A DNA stretch of 64,000 nucleotides from Fodinicola acaciae (GTDB lineage Bacteria > Actinomycetota > Actinomycetes > Mycobacteriales > HKI-0501): contig NZ_WOTN01000001.1 of the NCBI RefSeq assembly GCF_010993745.1, forward strand, positions 251,235 through 315,234, read 5' to 3'. The position numbers and the translations under genes were made by a program. Below the pieces are notes generated by a model. It had not been told where the DNA came from, did no database searches, and saw nothing but the letters and a program-made list of their open reading frames with translations. Shown in pieces: positions 36,697 through 47,700 of this stretch. The first letter of the stretch is position 1. Each line of letters begins with the position of its first letter.

Positions 36697-37084
36697 GGCG
36701 AAGCTTCCTCACAGACTCAAGCTGCTCGTCGACTCTGCAAATTTTGGAACAATCGGTCGATGCGAAGATGTCGACGAGTTGTGGACGCTGCTCGCCGGCG
36801 GCAAAGTGCCGGTACGCCTTTCGGCCGCCGCCCATCTGACGCGCCATCCCTGACGGGAATACGTCACTCCGAGCGCCTTCACAACACAGTGATATTCCTC
36901 GTAGCTCTAGTTGTCGCCGGACGACCACAAGGCATTCAAACAAGTCGTTCTCCTGCGCAGCCACTACCGTGCCGTCGTCAAGCCAGACCTCCAGCTGCCA
37001 CGGTGGAGCGACGGAAAACATCAGCTGCGCGTCGTGAAAAAGTGACGAACCCCTAACCGGCACGCGGGCCTTCTCGAACGTCAT
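36689..37084 (-). CDS. Candidate immunity protein for the orphan ADP-ribosyltransferase
   Basis: A 131-residue protein starting at the ATG of an ATGA overlap with the toxin stop (MTFEKARVPVRGSSLF). It is an alpha/beta protein with the blocks WQLEVWLDDGTVVAAQ and VFPSGMARQMGGGRKAYRHF. Upstream in-frame starts (37111, 37144) exist but lie inside the toxin gene. Immediate coupling behind a toxin is what is expected of an immunity gene; the assignment is by position, not by a recognised family. Confidence 0.6.
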   Translation of the reverse strand: MTFEKARVPVRGSSLFHDAQLMFSVAPPWQLEVWLDDGTVVAAQENDLFECLVVVRRQLELRGISLCCEGARSDVFPSGMARQMGGGRKAYRHFAAGEQRPQLVDIFASTDCSKICRVDEQLESVRKLRHG

Positions 37085-37470
37085 CTCCCATACCCCGGAT
37101 TCGGAATCCATCTGCCTGATGGCAGCGTACAGCCTAAAATGCAACCCGGACGAACACCGCCCGGTACCGCGATCTCAGCCTCACGTGGGAATGGAGACTT
37201 GCTACCGAGCACTCGATTCACCTCGACGCCCTTGCCGGTCCGGATCGCATACACATTGGGCCCGAAACCTTCCGCGACCGTTCGATCCAAAGATGTTGAG
37301 ACATAGCCGCTGGTGGCGTAATTTTCGCCCGTCGCATGACCCATCAGATCCATGTCGTTGCCCCAGGGCTCGAACCCCTTCTCAAAGATCTCGTCTGGCC
37401 CCCTCGTGTGGACAAGGATGGTGGGTGTCCCCGCAGAGGCCTGGTGTGCTGGCGACGTTGAGTGGTGCAT
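37081..37470 (-). CDS. Orphan ADP-ribosyltransferase toxin module
   Basis: A 129-residue protein resembling the catalytic end of scabin/RHS-type mono-ADP-ribosyltransferases. The R-S-E elements are visible: Arg in VHTRGPDEIFEKGFEPWG, the STS motif in SGYVSTSLDRTVAEGF, and the ExE pair in REAEIAVPGG. DMDLMGHATGENY is also typical. There is no signal peptide or delivery domain, so it looks like a spare C-terminal toxin tip that could recombine onto an RHS carrier. The ATG at 37470 follows the SUKH gene by 51 bp. Intact. Confidence 0.7.
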   Translation of the reverse strand: MHHSTSPAHQASAGTPTILVHTRGPDEIFEKGFEPWGNDMDLMGHATGENYATSGYVSTSLDRTVAEGFGPNVYAIRTGKGVEVNRVLGSKSPFPREAEIAVPGGVRPGCILGCTLPSGRWIPNPGYGR

Positions 37471-37521
37471 GGCGACGTGGGCTGGCTGAGCGGGCAGGTC
37501 ATGCCCGGGAAGTTCGACCGG

Positions 37522-38117
37522 TCAGTCAGTCACCTCTAGCCTGATTCTGCTGCCGTCAGGAAGGTTGCGGATCTGTGTCGCGATTGAACTGCGGAATCGC
37601 ATGCCTTCCACTGCGTCCACTGCGTGGAGGTTTTCGACTGAGTAATCCCGTTGAGAATGAATGGAATTTTCGGGAGGAGTCTTTGATTGAAAGGCAACGA
37701 GCCGTTCACTCGTTGCCACTCGCTGCCAAGTGAGTACCCTGTCATCATGTTGTAGTCAGCAAGGATGGATTCGGCCCATTCCTCCAATGAGGACGCGATT
37801 TCCTCCGTCTCGCCGGTTTCTGGATTGAATGAGCAAATCTTGTTGTTTTTGATTCCAAATTGCTCACCGAATATGTCTTCGGCGAAGAAAAGAATGTGAT
37901 CAGCCATTCCTTGGAAGAGGCCACGCCACAGGTCCGGGCCGTTCCAGGTCTCGATGTTGATGTGGTCACCACCAAGCCCGGATGGGAATACGTGGAGGGC
38001 GGACTCGAAGGCATAGAAACCGTTGGCTAATGCGAGGAGCTCAAACTTGAGCTTGATACCGGCACGGAGCAGCACCTCTACCTGGGCAAAGTCGCCGAAC
38101 TCGACCAGCTCTGACAT
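37522..38117 (-). pseudogene. SUKH (SMI1/KNR4) family immunity protein, frameshifted
   Basis: A SUKH-superfamily immunity protein, the class that protects against many polymorphic toxins. The frame from 38117 gives FYAFESALHVFPSG, NIETWNGPDLWRG, ILFFAEDIFGEQFGI and SLEEWAESILADYNMMTGY to LLPKIPFILNG. The expected end, YSVENLHAVDAVEGMRF to RIRLEV, is in another frame up to 37522. A one-base loss in the C run at 37647-37649 (a GGGG to GGG change on the coding strand) explains it. If translated, the shifted form keeps most of the domain with a wrong tail of about 40 residues. Confidence 0.75.
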
Positions 38118-38359
38118 CAGGACGGATTCCTTCCATGGAAGAGAACGTCCCTCGCCGGATCTTCGACGAGCCCTTCGTGATCAGCTCATTCGGTCGAGAT
38201 CATAGTCGGCGCGAATTCGGCTGAAGTCGAGTCATGGAGGGCAATCCAGGTATCTGGCGGATGGTCTTTTGTGATGTCGTCAGGTGCCATTGCGTCGAGC
38301 TGGAGAGCGTTGCCGTGGGCCGCTGTGTCAGCTTGGAAAATTCGGCGATGATGGCAGAT

Positions 38360-38746
38360 CTAGCTATAACGAATGTAAAGGCGCTTATCCAGCCAGGCAT
38401 CATTAAAGGCGTCTAAGATGCCTTTATATAATTGGCGTCTTGTCATGTCGACTTCGGCATCCAAAACCATTTCAGTATACGCAAGAATCTCTGCCCATCG
38501 GAGAGTGTGAAGGCAATATGTGAGAATCTCGACTGCCCCGACGGGTAGATCATCTAATATCTTTTCGAATTTGACCGCTAACTGTGGTCGACAGAAGGGG
38601 CTCGCGATGAGGTGGTCGAGGAGGTCGCTAAGGAGGGGCTCGATCTCGTCAACGCCGTCCGCGATTGGAGCCACGCGCAAAATGAAATCGATCTTGTCCA
38701 TTATATGATGGCAGGTCTCACTCCGCTCCTGGCCACCGTTCGACAT
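38360..38746 (-). CDS. Candidate immunity protein for the RHS toxin
   Basis: A 128-residue, mostly helical acidic protein (DKIDFILRVAPIADGVDEIE, LPVGAVEILTYCLHTLRW, MTRRQLYKGILDAFNDAWL). The ATG at 38746 is preceded at 9 bp by GGAGGTGA, a perfect Shine-Dalgarno that lies within the last codons of the toxin; the genes overlap by 29 bp. A later ATG at 38701 has no such site. First position after the toxin and lower GC than the backbone fit an immunity gene. I do not recognise the family. The 242 bp between it and the SUKH gene hold no convincing gene. Confidence 0.62.
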   Translation of the reverse strand: MSNGGQERSETCHHIMDKIDFILRVAPIADGVDEIEPLLSDLLDHLIASPFCRPQLAVKFEKILDDLPVGAVEILTYCLHTLRWAEILAYTEMVLDAEVDMTRRQLYKGILDAFNDAWLDKRLYIRYS

Positions 38747-41700
38747 ATTGATTGGTCACCTCCCACCCGGCATCTCGGAAAGCTGATTCTGCAGCACTCT
38801 GCTGATACTGGCCGTACGGTCTGTAATGTCCGGATGCGTTGTTGATTTCAAGAATTCGACCACTTCGTAGATGTACCTCACCGGCGGCCATAACGGCGTC
38901 GCCGCCGGCGATACTAACATGCCCGTCCGTAAGACGGCCAAGGAGTAGCTGCCCGTCTTGTTTGACGACGTACCCGAACTTGCCTGACCTGCGTTGAAGC
39001 GTCTTTGGTGTGAACGTCTTCGCGAATCCAGGACGATCGCTCGGAATGGTGTTTTCAAAGACACGTGGGTCGTCGCAGTTGTGGACGAGAGCCGCTGCCG
39101 ACCCCACGAGGACGTAGTAGGTGTGGAGGTCGGGGATGGTGAGGTCGTAGGTGGTTGCAGTGCCGTGGTGCCTGTTTACGGCCAGGACGACAGCTGTGTT
39201 GGTGGTGGTTTGGAGGTGGTCGCCTTCGTGGAGTTGGGCGGCGTCGATGAAGGCGTTGTGGGTGGTGTCGTAGAAGGGGTGGTGTGCGGTGGTGGTGATG
39301 GTGGCGACTGCGGCGGGGTGGCCGGTGTTGTCGAGGGTGGCGATGGTGAGGTTGACGAAGTCGTGGTCGGTTGTGGTGATGATGACGTGGCCGACGGTGT
39401 GGGTCTGGGTTTTCGAGCTGCCGGGTACGGCGTTGGTGATTTTGTCGCCGGCTTTGATGTCGGCGATGGGCTTGGTTGAGCCGTTGGCCATCAGGACTGG
39501 AGTGCTGGCGACGAAGCTGTGCGGACAGCCGGTCGATTCCTCGGATCGCGCAGGCTTGTTGGGTGCGGACTCTGGTGGTGCGGGTTCGGTGGTGGGTGCT
39601 GGTGTGGATTCTTTGGGTGCGTTGCGGGTGGTGCGGAAGGTGCGGAAGGCTTGGCCGAGGCGGGATCCGGCGGCTCCGGCGGCGCCGAAGGCGGCTCCGG
39701 TTTCGGCGCCGGAGAGGGCGGCGTGGCCGAGGCCTGACCAGGTGCAGCCGGCGGCGGATTCGCGACAGCCCATGCCGTAGGAGACGGCGCTGGTGGTTGC
39801 TCCGCCGGCGGCGCCTCCGGCGGCTCCGCCGACGACTTCGGTGACGAGTTTGGGCAGGACTTTGCCCAGGACGGCGGAGGCGAGTTTGCCGCCGAGTGCG
39901 CCGGCGACGCCGCCGATGGCGCCGGTGAGGCCGCCCATGAGTGCGGCTTTGCCGAATGCTGCGCCGCTGCAGCCGCCTTTTTGGCCTTGCATGCAGTTGA
40001 CGCCTTGTTCGACCAGGCCGCCGACGGCGCCGGAGATGCCGCCGCACAGGATCGCGCCGGGGATGGCGCCGACGCCGCCGGTCATGGCGCCGAGGACTGC
40101 TTCGCAGCCGGCGAAGACGACGGTGGAAGCGACGACGGAGGCGATGGTGGCGGCGTGGGCTTTGATGAAGGTGCCGACGGTTTGGGCGGCGTGGGCGAGT
40201 ACGGTCGCGGCTTTGGCGGCCTGCGCTCGTGCGCGTTGGTAGGTCTCGATGGCTATTCGTTTGACGCGGGCGGCGGCTTCCAGCGCGAGTTGTTTGGCGC
40301 GGGCGGCGGCTCTTTTGGCTTGGTTGTAGGCGTCGTTGATGAAGTGGGAGACGGAGTTGTAGGTGTGTACGGCGTAGTTGACGATGGGGCGTACGAGGTG
40401 GTTGTAGAGGAAGTTGGCGGCGGGCTTGATGTAGTTGTTGTAGACGTAGTTGACGACGGGTGCGACGTATCGGTTGTAGAGGTGTACGCCGGTGGAGACG
40501 ACGGCTTTGGCGCCGCATACCAGGTCCCACCAGGAGCATTGGCCGGTGGGGTCGTTGCCGGCGAGTGGGTTGTCGTTGACGTAGGCGAACGGGTTGGCCG
40601 ATACCGATTGGGGTACGGGGTTGAGGGCGACGGAGTCCTTGTTCATGAAGGATCCGGTGGCGGGGTTGTACCAGCGGGTGGCCATGTTGACTTTGCCGGT
40701 GGTCGTGTCGGTCCAGCCGGATTGGAATCCGAGGTTGCCGGCCATGCCAGTGCTGGCGGTGATGTTCCCGAGTGGGTCGTAGACGCTGTTTCCGGTCAGG
40801 GCGGCGGAGTCGGCGGTGAAGTTGCCGACGACGTCGTCGTGGGCGTCGGTGAAGGCGAGGACGCCGCCGCTGCTTCCGGAGGCGTTGTTGTCTGGTGCGC
40901 GCGCGCCGACGACGCGGCTGCTGCTGGTGGGGTTGTGGGGTGTGGTGGGGGTCCCGATGGCCAGCAGTGATCCGTCGGGGCCGCGGCTGTAGGTGTGGGC
41001 ACCGTCGGAGGCGAGGTCGTTGCCGGCGCCGCTGAAGGCGAAGGTGCGGGTGGTGCCGTCGGTGGCTTGGCTGTGCACGACGCGGCCGAGGGCGTCGGAG
41101 AGGTAGGTCTGGGTGGTGCCGCCGATGACGCCTTGGGTGGCTTGTTGTCCGTACGCGTCGGTGGTGGAGGTGGCCGTGCCGGCTGAGTTGGTTTGTTTGG
41201 TGAGGGTTCCGCGGGCGCTGTAGGTGTAGCTGATGTTGCCGTCGCTGGTGAGTTCGTCGCGGGCGTTGTAGGTGTAGACGTTCGCGCCGACGCGGGTGCG
41301 GTTGCCGGAGGCGTCGTATTCGTACGGCGTGGTGGTGGTGCCGTTGTTCCAGGAGGTGAGCCGGTTCGCGTCGTCGTAGGTGTAGGTGTTGTTCGCGGTT
41401 GTGCCCGCGGCGCCGAATCCGGTGGTGTTTTTGCTGGTCAGGTTCCCGTTTTCGTCGTATCCGTAGGAAATGGACGCGACAGTGGCGGAGGCGGCGGAGG
41501 TGCTGGTGGTGAGGGTGTCGGTGGCGAGGCGGTGCAGGTGGTCGTAGCCGAAGGTGCGTACGTCACCGGTCTGTCCGTAGTGGATGGTGGCGGGTTGGGA
41601 GAGGGTGTTGTAGGCGATGGACAGTTGGGTGCCGGTGATGGGGTCGGTGATGGCCGAGACGCGGTCGGCGTTGTCGTAGCCGTAGGTGGCGGTGCCGGCG

Positions 41701-44700
41701 GCGTCGGTGCGGGTGGTGAGGAGTCCGTCGGTGTTGTAGGTGAAGGAGCTGGCGCCGCCGGTGCCGGTGGCGGTGAGCAGGTCGCCGCGGTCGTTGTAGG
41801 TGAAGGTGGTGTTGGTGGCGGGTACGGCGGGGCCGGTGGGGCCTTGGTCTCCGGCGGCGGCGGTGTTGGCGGTGAGCATCCGCCCGTCGGGGTCGTAGGT
41901 GAAGGAGCGGTCGGCGGTGACGGCTTCGGCGCGGTTGCCGGTTTGTCCGGTGAGGTTGCCGTTGTCGTCGTAGCTGCCGGCGACGCTGACGCCGCCGGGT
42001 GCGACGCGTCTGGTGACCCGGCCGTTGGCGTCGTAGCTGGTGGTGGTGGTCCGGTCGGCGGCGCTGGTGTAGGTGGTGGTCGCTGGTTCGATGGTGGACG
42101 CGGGCAGGTTCAGGGAGTTGTAGGTGTAGAGCCAGGAGTTGCCGCGCCCGTCGGTGAACCGGGTGCGGTGCCCGGCCGCGTCGTATCCGAACGTTGTCGT
42201 GATCGAGGTGTTCGCGTCGACGGGTTGGATTTCTTGGGTGACCAGGCCGCTGGGGTCGATGGTGAATTGTGAGGTGTGCCCGCGGGCGTCGGTGGTGGAG
42301 GTGAGGTGGCCGCTGCCGTTGTAGGTCGCTGAGGTGGTGGTCAGCACCGTGTTGTCGGTGTCGAGTTGCTGCACTTGCAGCGGGTCGCCGAGGTGGTCGT
42401 AGCTGGTGCGGGTGGATCGGCCGTCGGCCAGGGTGGTGGCGATGGTGCGGCCGAAACCGTCGTATTCGGCGTGGGTGGTGGCGCCGGAGGGGTCGGTGGT
42501 GGAGATCGTTTCACCGACGGCGTTGTAGCCGTAGCTGGTGCGCGCACCGGCGGGGGTGGTGGTGGAGGCCAGGAACGCTCCACCGGGGTTGGTCGCCGAC
42601 GCCTCGTAGGAGGAGGTGGAGGTGAGGGTGGCGGGGGTGGGGTAGCGCTCCAGGACGGTGGCGGTGACTTGGCGGCCGAGGTAGTCATAGGTCGCCGATT
42701 TCACGGCTCCGCCGGGGGAGGTGGTTTGCAACGCCTGCCCGTTGGTGTCGAAGCTGGTCCGGCTGATGCCGCCGCGGGGGTCGGTGATGCTGGTGGTGTC
42801 GCCGATCTGGTCGTAGCCGTAGCGCGTGATGTGGTTGAGCGGGTCGGTGGCGGTCAGGATGTTGCCGGCATCGTCGTAGGTCCACCGCGCGACCGGCGTG
42901 ATCGGGCTGTCCGAGCCCGGTGGGGTGTAGGACGGCTGGGTGACGGACGCTTTCTGCCCGTCGGCGTCGTAGGCGGTGGTGGTGACGTTGCCGTTGGGGT
43001 CCTCGTTCTCGGTGGGGCCACCGAAGGTGTCGTATCCGGTGGTGGTGACCGGGTGCGCTGGTGTCGCGGCGGCGCCGCCTGTTTCGACGTTCACCGTTGG
43101 CGCGGTGGTGGTGGTGAGCCGGCCAGCTTCGTCGTAGGCGTAGCTGGTGACGTTGTTGTCCGCGTCGGTCATTGTCGTGGGCAGCCCGCGCCGATCCAGC
43201 GTCCAGCTGACCTTCGAGGAGTGACCCTGATCGTCGGCGACCGCGCGGCTGGTGACCCGCCCCAGCGGGTCGTAGGTCATCGTGGTGGAAATCCCCGGAA
43301 CCAGGCTGCGCGGCGCCGTACCGGCCGCGGCATGAGTGGCTGCCCGGGTGATTGTCGGACCGGTGGTGGGTGATGCCGGTGGGGTGACGGGGTCGCCTTG
43401 GACGACGCTCTTGAGCGGGCGGTCGTCCGGGTCGTAGGTGATCGTGGTGGTCCGGTTGACGCCGGTCGGGTCGACCGTGGTGGAGGTGACGCGGTCGGCG
43501 GCGTCCAGGACGGAGGCGGCGGTGGTGGCGCCGTTGTTGGTGACCTGCCGGATCGGGTTGCCGGCCGCGTCGTAGGTGTTTGCCTGCAGTACGAACGATT
43601 TCGTGCCGGTGGGGTCGCGTTTGGTGATGGTGGCGACCAGGCCGTTGTCGGTGTAGGTGTAGTTCGTGCTGTTGCCCATCGCGTCGGTCACCGACGCCAG
43701 CTGCCCGGCCGGGTCGTACGCGCGGGAGGACTCGACCAGATCGGCCGCCGGGGAGGGATTGTTCGGGTCGCCGGTGAACCCTTTCAGCACCTGGGTCAGC
43801 AGCCGCCCGGCCGCGTCGTAGGTGTAGGCGGTGGTGACGCCGTTGGGGTCGGTCTCGGACGTTTTGTGGCCGTAAAGGTCGTATCCGAACGTGGTCGTTT
43901 TGTTCAGCGCGTCGACGTTGGTGCGCACCTGGCCGTGGTCGTCGTAGGTGGCCTGTACGGTGCGGGGCGCGTCGCCGCCGGTGCGGTCGGCGGTGGTCTG
44001 CGACGCCATCTGCCCGTCCGGGGCGTAGACGGTGGTGATCCGCGGTGAGTGGATCGCGCCGGTGACCCGGTTGGTGGTCGGCGGGTCGTCCTGGGTCACC
44101 ACCTGCCCGATCCCGTTGTAGGCGTACGCGGTGACCAGACCGGCGGGGTAGGTGTCGGAGACCTCCTTCTTGGTCAGCATCCGCCCCAGGCCGTCGTAGG
44201 TGAAGGAGGTGACCATGCCGGCCGGGTCGGTGACCGAGGCGATGTCCCCGTTGTGGAAATAGGACACCAACGTCGTCGCGCCCGCCGGTGACACGGTCTT
44301 GTACGGCAGCCCCGCCGGTGCGAACCCGCTGTCCGCGGCGGCGACCGTGGTGCCGTCGGTGTAGGAGATCGTTGTCGTACGGCCGCTCGGGTAGCCGTCC
44401 ACCGGTGGGGTGGTCACGGTGGTGCGGTTGCCGGCCGCGTCGTACCCGTAGGAGGTGAGGTAGGTGTTGTCGGTGGCGCTGGCCGACCGGCCGTCGCGGA
44501 CGGTGGCCTGCAGGTCGTTGGTCGGGCTCGGGGTGAGTTTGCTGCTGGTGTTGTCCGGAAGATGTGTCGTGTACGTCGTCGAACACACCTGCGCGGCCTG
44601 GTTTTGGCAGGTCGTGTGGGAAACCTCGTTGCCGCGTACGTCGTGGCCGAGGATGGTGACATTCCCGTTCGGGTCGGTGATGGTGTGCGCGAACCCGCCG

Positions 44701-47700
44701 GTGTCATACCCGTAGGTGGTGGTGCGGCCGGTGCCGTCGGACTCGGCGATCAGCCGCATCCCATTGGCGATGTCGTACTGGGAGATCTGCGGCCGCCCGC
44801 CCGGGTCGGTCACCGTCACCGTCTGCACCGGAGACGGGCCACCGGAATGCCGGCCGGCGGAATAGTGGTTGGAGATCTCCTGGCTGGACACCTGCGTCCG
44901 GTAGAACGCGACATCGGAAATGGAGCCCGGGAACCAGCCCAGCGTGTTGGTTGGGTGGTTCGGCCAGGTGAAACCGGACGCGCCGGCGCCGACATACACG
45001 AAATTGCTCGGGGACGCCACCAATGCCGCGGTCGTGGCGCCGATTTTCTGCCCGTCCAGATACAGCACCTGTCCGTTGGCGGCGGCGGCCAACGCGGCGT
45101 GGTGCCACAATCCGTCATTCACCCGGGTCGGTGACACCATCCCACCCGAGGTGTGGTTGGTGTCCCAGAATTTCCCGTACAGCTTCCCGTCGGTGCCGAC
45201 GTACATCGCCGGCACATAATTGCCCTGCGCCGTGGTGATGGTCGTGATGTCAAGGGATTGTTCGTCGAACAGGACGCCACCGGCCGTACTGTTGGTGGCC
45301 ATCCGGAACCACAATTCCACCGACCCCGGCCCGGTCTGCACATTGTCCGTTGCCGGCAGCTGCACGAACGAGGACGTGCCGTCGAAACCTGCGGCGGTCT
45401 TGTCCGAGAACGGGCCAGCGCCACCCAACGTCACATTGTGATAGGACGCGTCGCCGGAATTCAGCTCGTCGACGGCGGTCGACCCGCCGGCGGCCTCGCC
45501 GAGTCGGTGATAGGTGGCCGGTGAGGATCCCAGCACCGCCGACCGGTACACATTGCTCGACCCCGTCACCACCGGCGGCGCGATCTTCCACGTCCCACCC
45601 TTGTCGTCGGTCACCGACGTCACCGTCGCGGTCACCGGGTCGTACGACACGCTCGCGTCGGTGTTTCCCGACGGGCGAGTGATGGAGGTCAGCAGGGAGA
45701 CGGGGTTCAGGCCCGTCTGGTAGAGCCCGGTGATGATTTGTGGGCTCAGCGTTTGCGCGTAGAGGCCGACGTCGGCGATCGATCCGTTGAAGTAGTAGGC
45801 GCCGTATTTTCCGTCGTCCTGGTGCGGTTGGTCGGGCCAGGTGCCGCCCAGGTATCCGGCGCCGATGTAGCTGTGTTTGAGGAAGTGCGGTGTGACGCCA
45901 CTGCCGCTTTGCGGGTCGAGGCCGGCGGTGCTGCCGATCTGGGTGTTGTCCAGCCACAGTGTCTGCGCGGTCAGGGATCCGGTCAGTACGACGTGGTGCC
46001 AGTTGTTGTCCGTGACGGCGGTGGGGGTGGTGATCGCGGTGTTGGACAGGCCTTCCCAGAAACGTCCGATCAGCTTGCCGTCGTTGCCGATGTAGAGGGC
46101 GGGCGCGAAGTTGCCTGCGGTGGCTGTGTTGGTGATCAGCTGGTCGGAGGCGGAGAACAGCACCCCGAGTGGCTTTGCTGTCTTGAACCACAACGACACC
46201 GAAAGCGCTGGTGTGGTGTAGAGGTGTTGGTTGGGCAATTCGACGTAGGAGGATGTGCCGTTGAACGACGCGGCTGTCGCCGATCCGCCGGCCAGCGGGC
46301 CGGGCTGGCCCAGGGTGACGTTGTTGTAGGTGCCGTTGTCGTTGCCCTCGTTGGCAACCACCGCACTGGCCGCGGTCGTACCGGAGGTCTCGGCCAACGG
46401 CCAGAACGACTGTGCCCCGATGTCCAGGACCTGATTGTGGTATTGGGAGGCTGTTTGATAGCCGTACCGGGTGCAGCCGTTCGTGTCGACCGGAGAGCAC
46501 ACCTGGGTCAGCTGGTCACCGGAATAGCTGTATGCCCAGGTCTGGATGGTCGAATTGTCGCCGGCGGTGGTCGGGTCGGTGGTCACGGTCGAGACGTGCG
46601 GGTTGGACGCGCCTGCTGGGGTCGTCCAGGCCAGGTGCAGCGCGCGCCCGGAGGCGGTCGAGGTCGCGGTCGCCACGTGTCCGCCAGACCAGGCATAGGT
46701 CACGGTGCGGTTGTTCGCGTCGGCGATCGAGGTAAGGCCGTACGCTCCGCCACCGAGGGCCTGGGTGAAGGTGTAGGCCGTGTTGTCCTTGTCGATGAGC
46801 TTGTACCCGCCGCCAGTTATCGCGGTGAAGGTGGCGAACCGCCCCGACGGTGGCGAAAACGTCCCGTCGCCGTTCCTGCCGAACCCGACCGTCGACCCTT
46901 CCGGGTAGGTCACGTCGACGCTGGCCAACGCGTTCGTGGCATCGTGCTGCTCAACCGCTCTGGCGTCGAAGACACTGGACCAGGCGCCGCCGAACGCGCC
47001 GGACAGACGTGGATCGCGTGAGTTGTAGTCGCGGCGTACCGCCAACTCCGGGCCGACACTGGTCACCTGCGCGTCGGTCGCGGAGGTCGTGTAGTTCCCA
47101 TTGTTCGGGCTGTATCCGCGCCCGCCCTGGTTCTGCGCCAACGCGGACGTGACCAGCGGCTGTGGCACCTGGACGGTGAATGTCTGCCAGATCCCGGGCG
47201 CGGAATATCGCGTCCCGTCGAAGGTTTGCGCCTGCCAGTAATAGGTCTGTCCCCAGGCGAGCTTGCCGGCCGGGACCGCCCATCGGTTGGTGGTCAGCAC
47301 GTTCGAGTCGGCGATCAACGTGCTGTTGGAGTTAAAGACCTGGAACCGGAACTTCGGGTTGACACCCAGCGCGGGTGACACCTCGCCGGTGGCCGCCAGC
47401 GCCGGCGTCAGCGTCGTCACCGACGACCCAGTCGGCGGCGACCAGGAGAAGACCTGCGGGTTCAACGTGCCGGTGTAGGTGATCTCCAGATACGGCGGGA
47501 AATCCGAATTGACAGAGTCAAACTGCTTCCACGCCGTCTTGTCCGTCGTCGACGCGTACAACGACAACCCGTTGTCCGGCTCACCGCTGGCCGCCCAAGC
47601 GGTGATCACGCCCGCCGACACCGGTGCCGCCACCCAGTCACCGACCGTCCGGTCGGCGGCGGTATTCGCGCACGCGTGCGGCACCGTCGGCGTCGCGCCG

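Noticed and set aside
38200..38403. 67-codon minus-strand ORF between immunity genes
   Set aside because: Overlaps the end of the 38360-38746 gene, no ribosome-binding site and no recognisable content.
39065..39535. HINT region as a true intein in the RHS protein
   Set aside because: It lies just before the toxin tip with no downstream extein of the same protein; this is the pre-toxin autoprotease arrangement.
41193..42272. Gly/Val-rich plus-strand ORF
   Set aside because: Low-complexity shadow of the YD repeats on the other strand.
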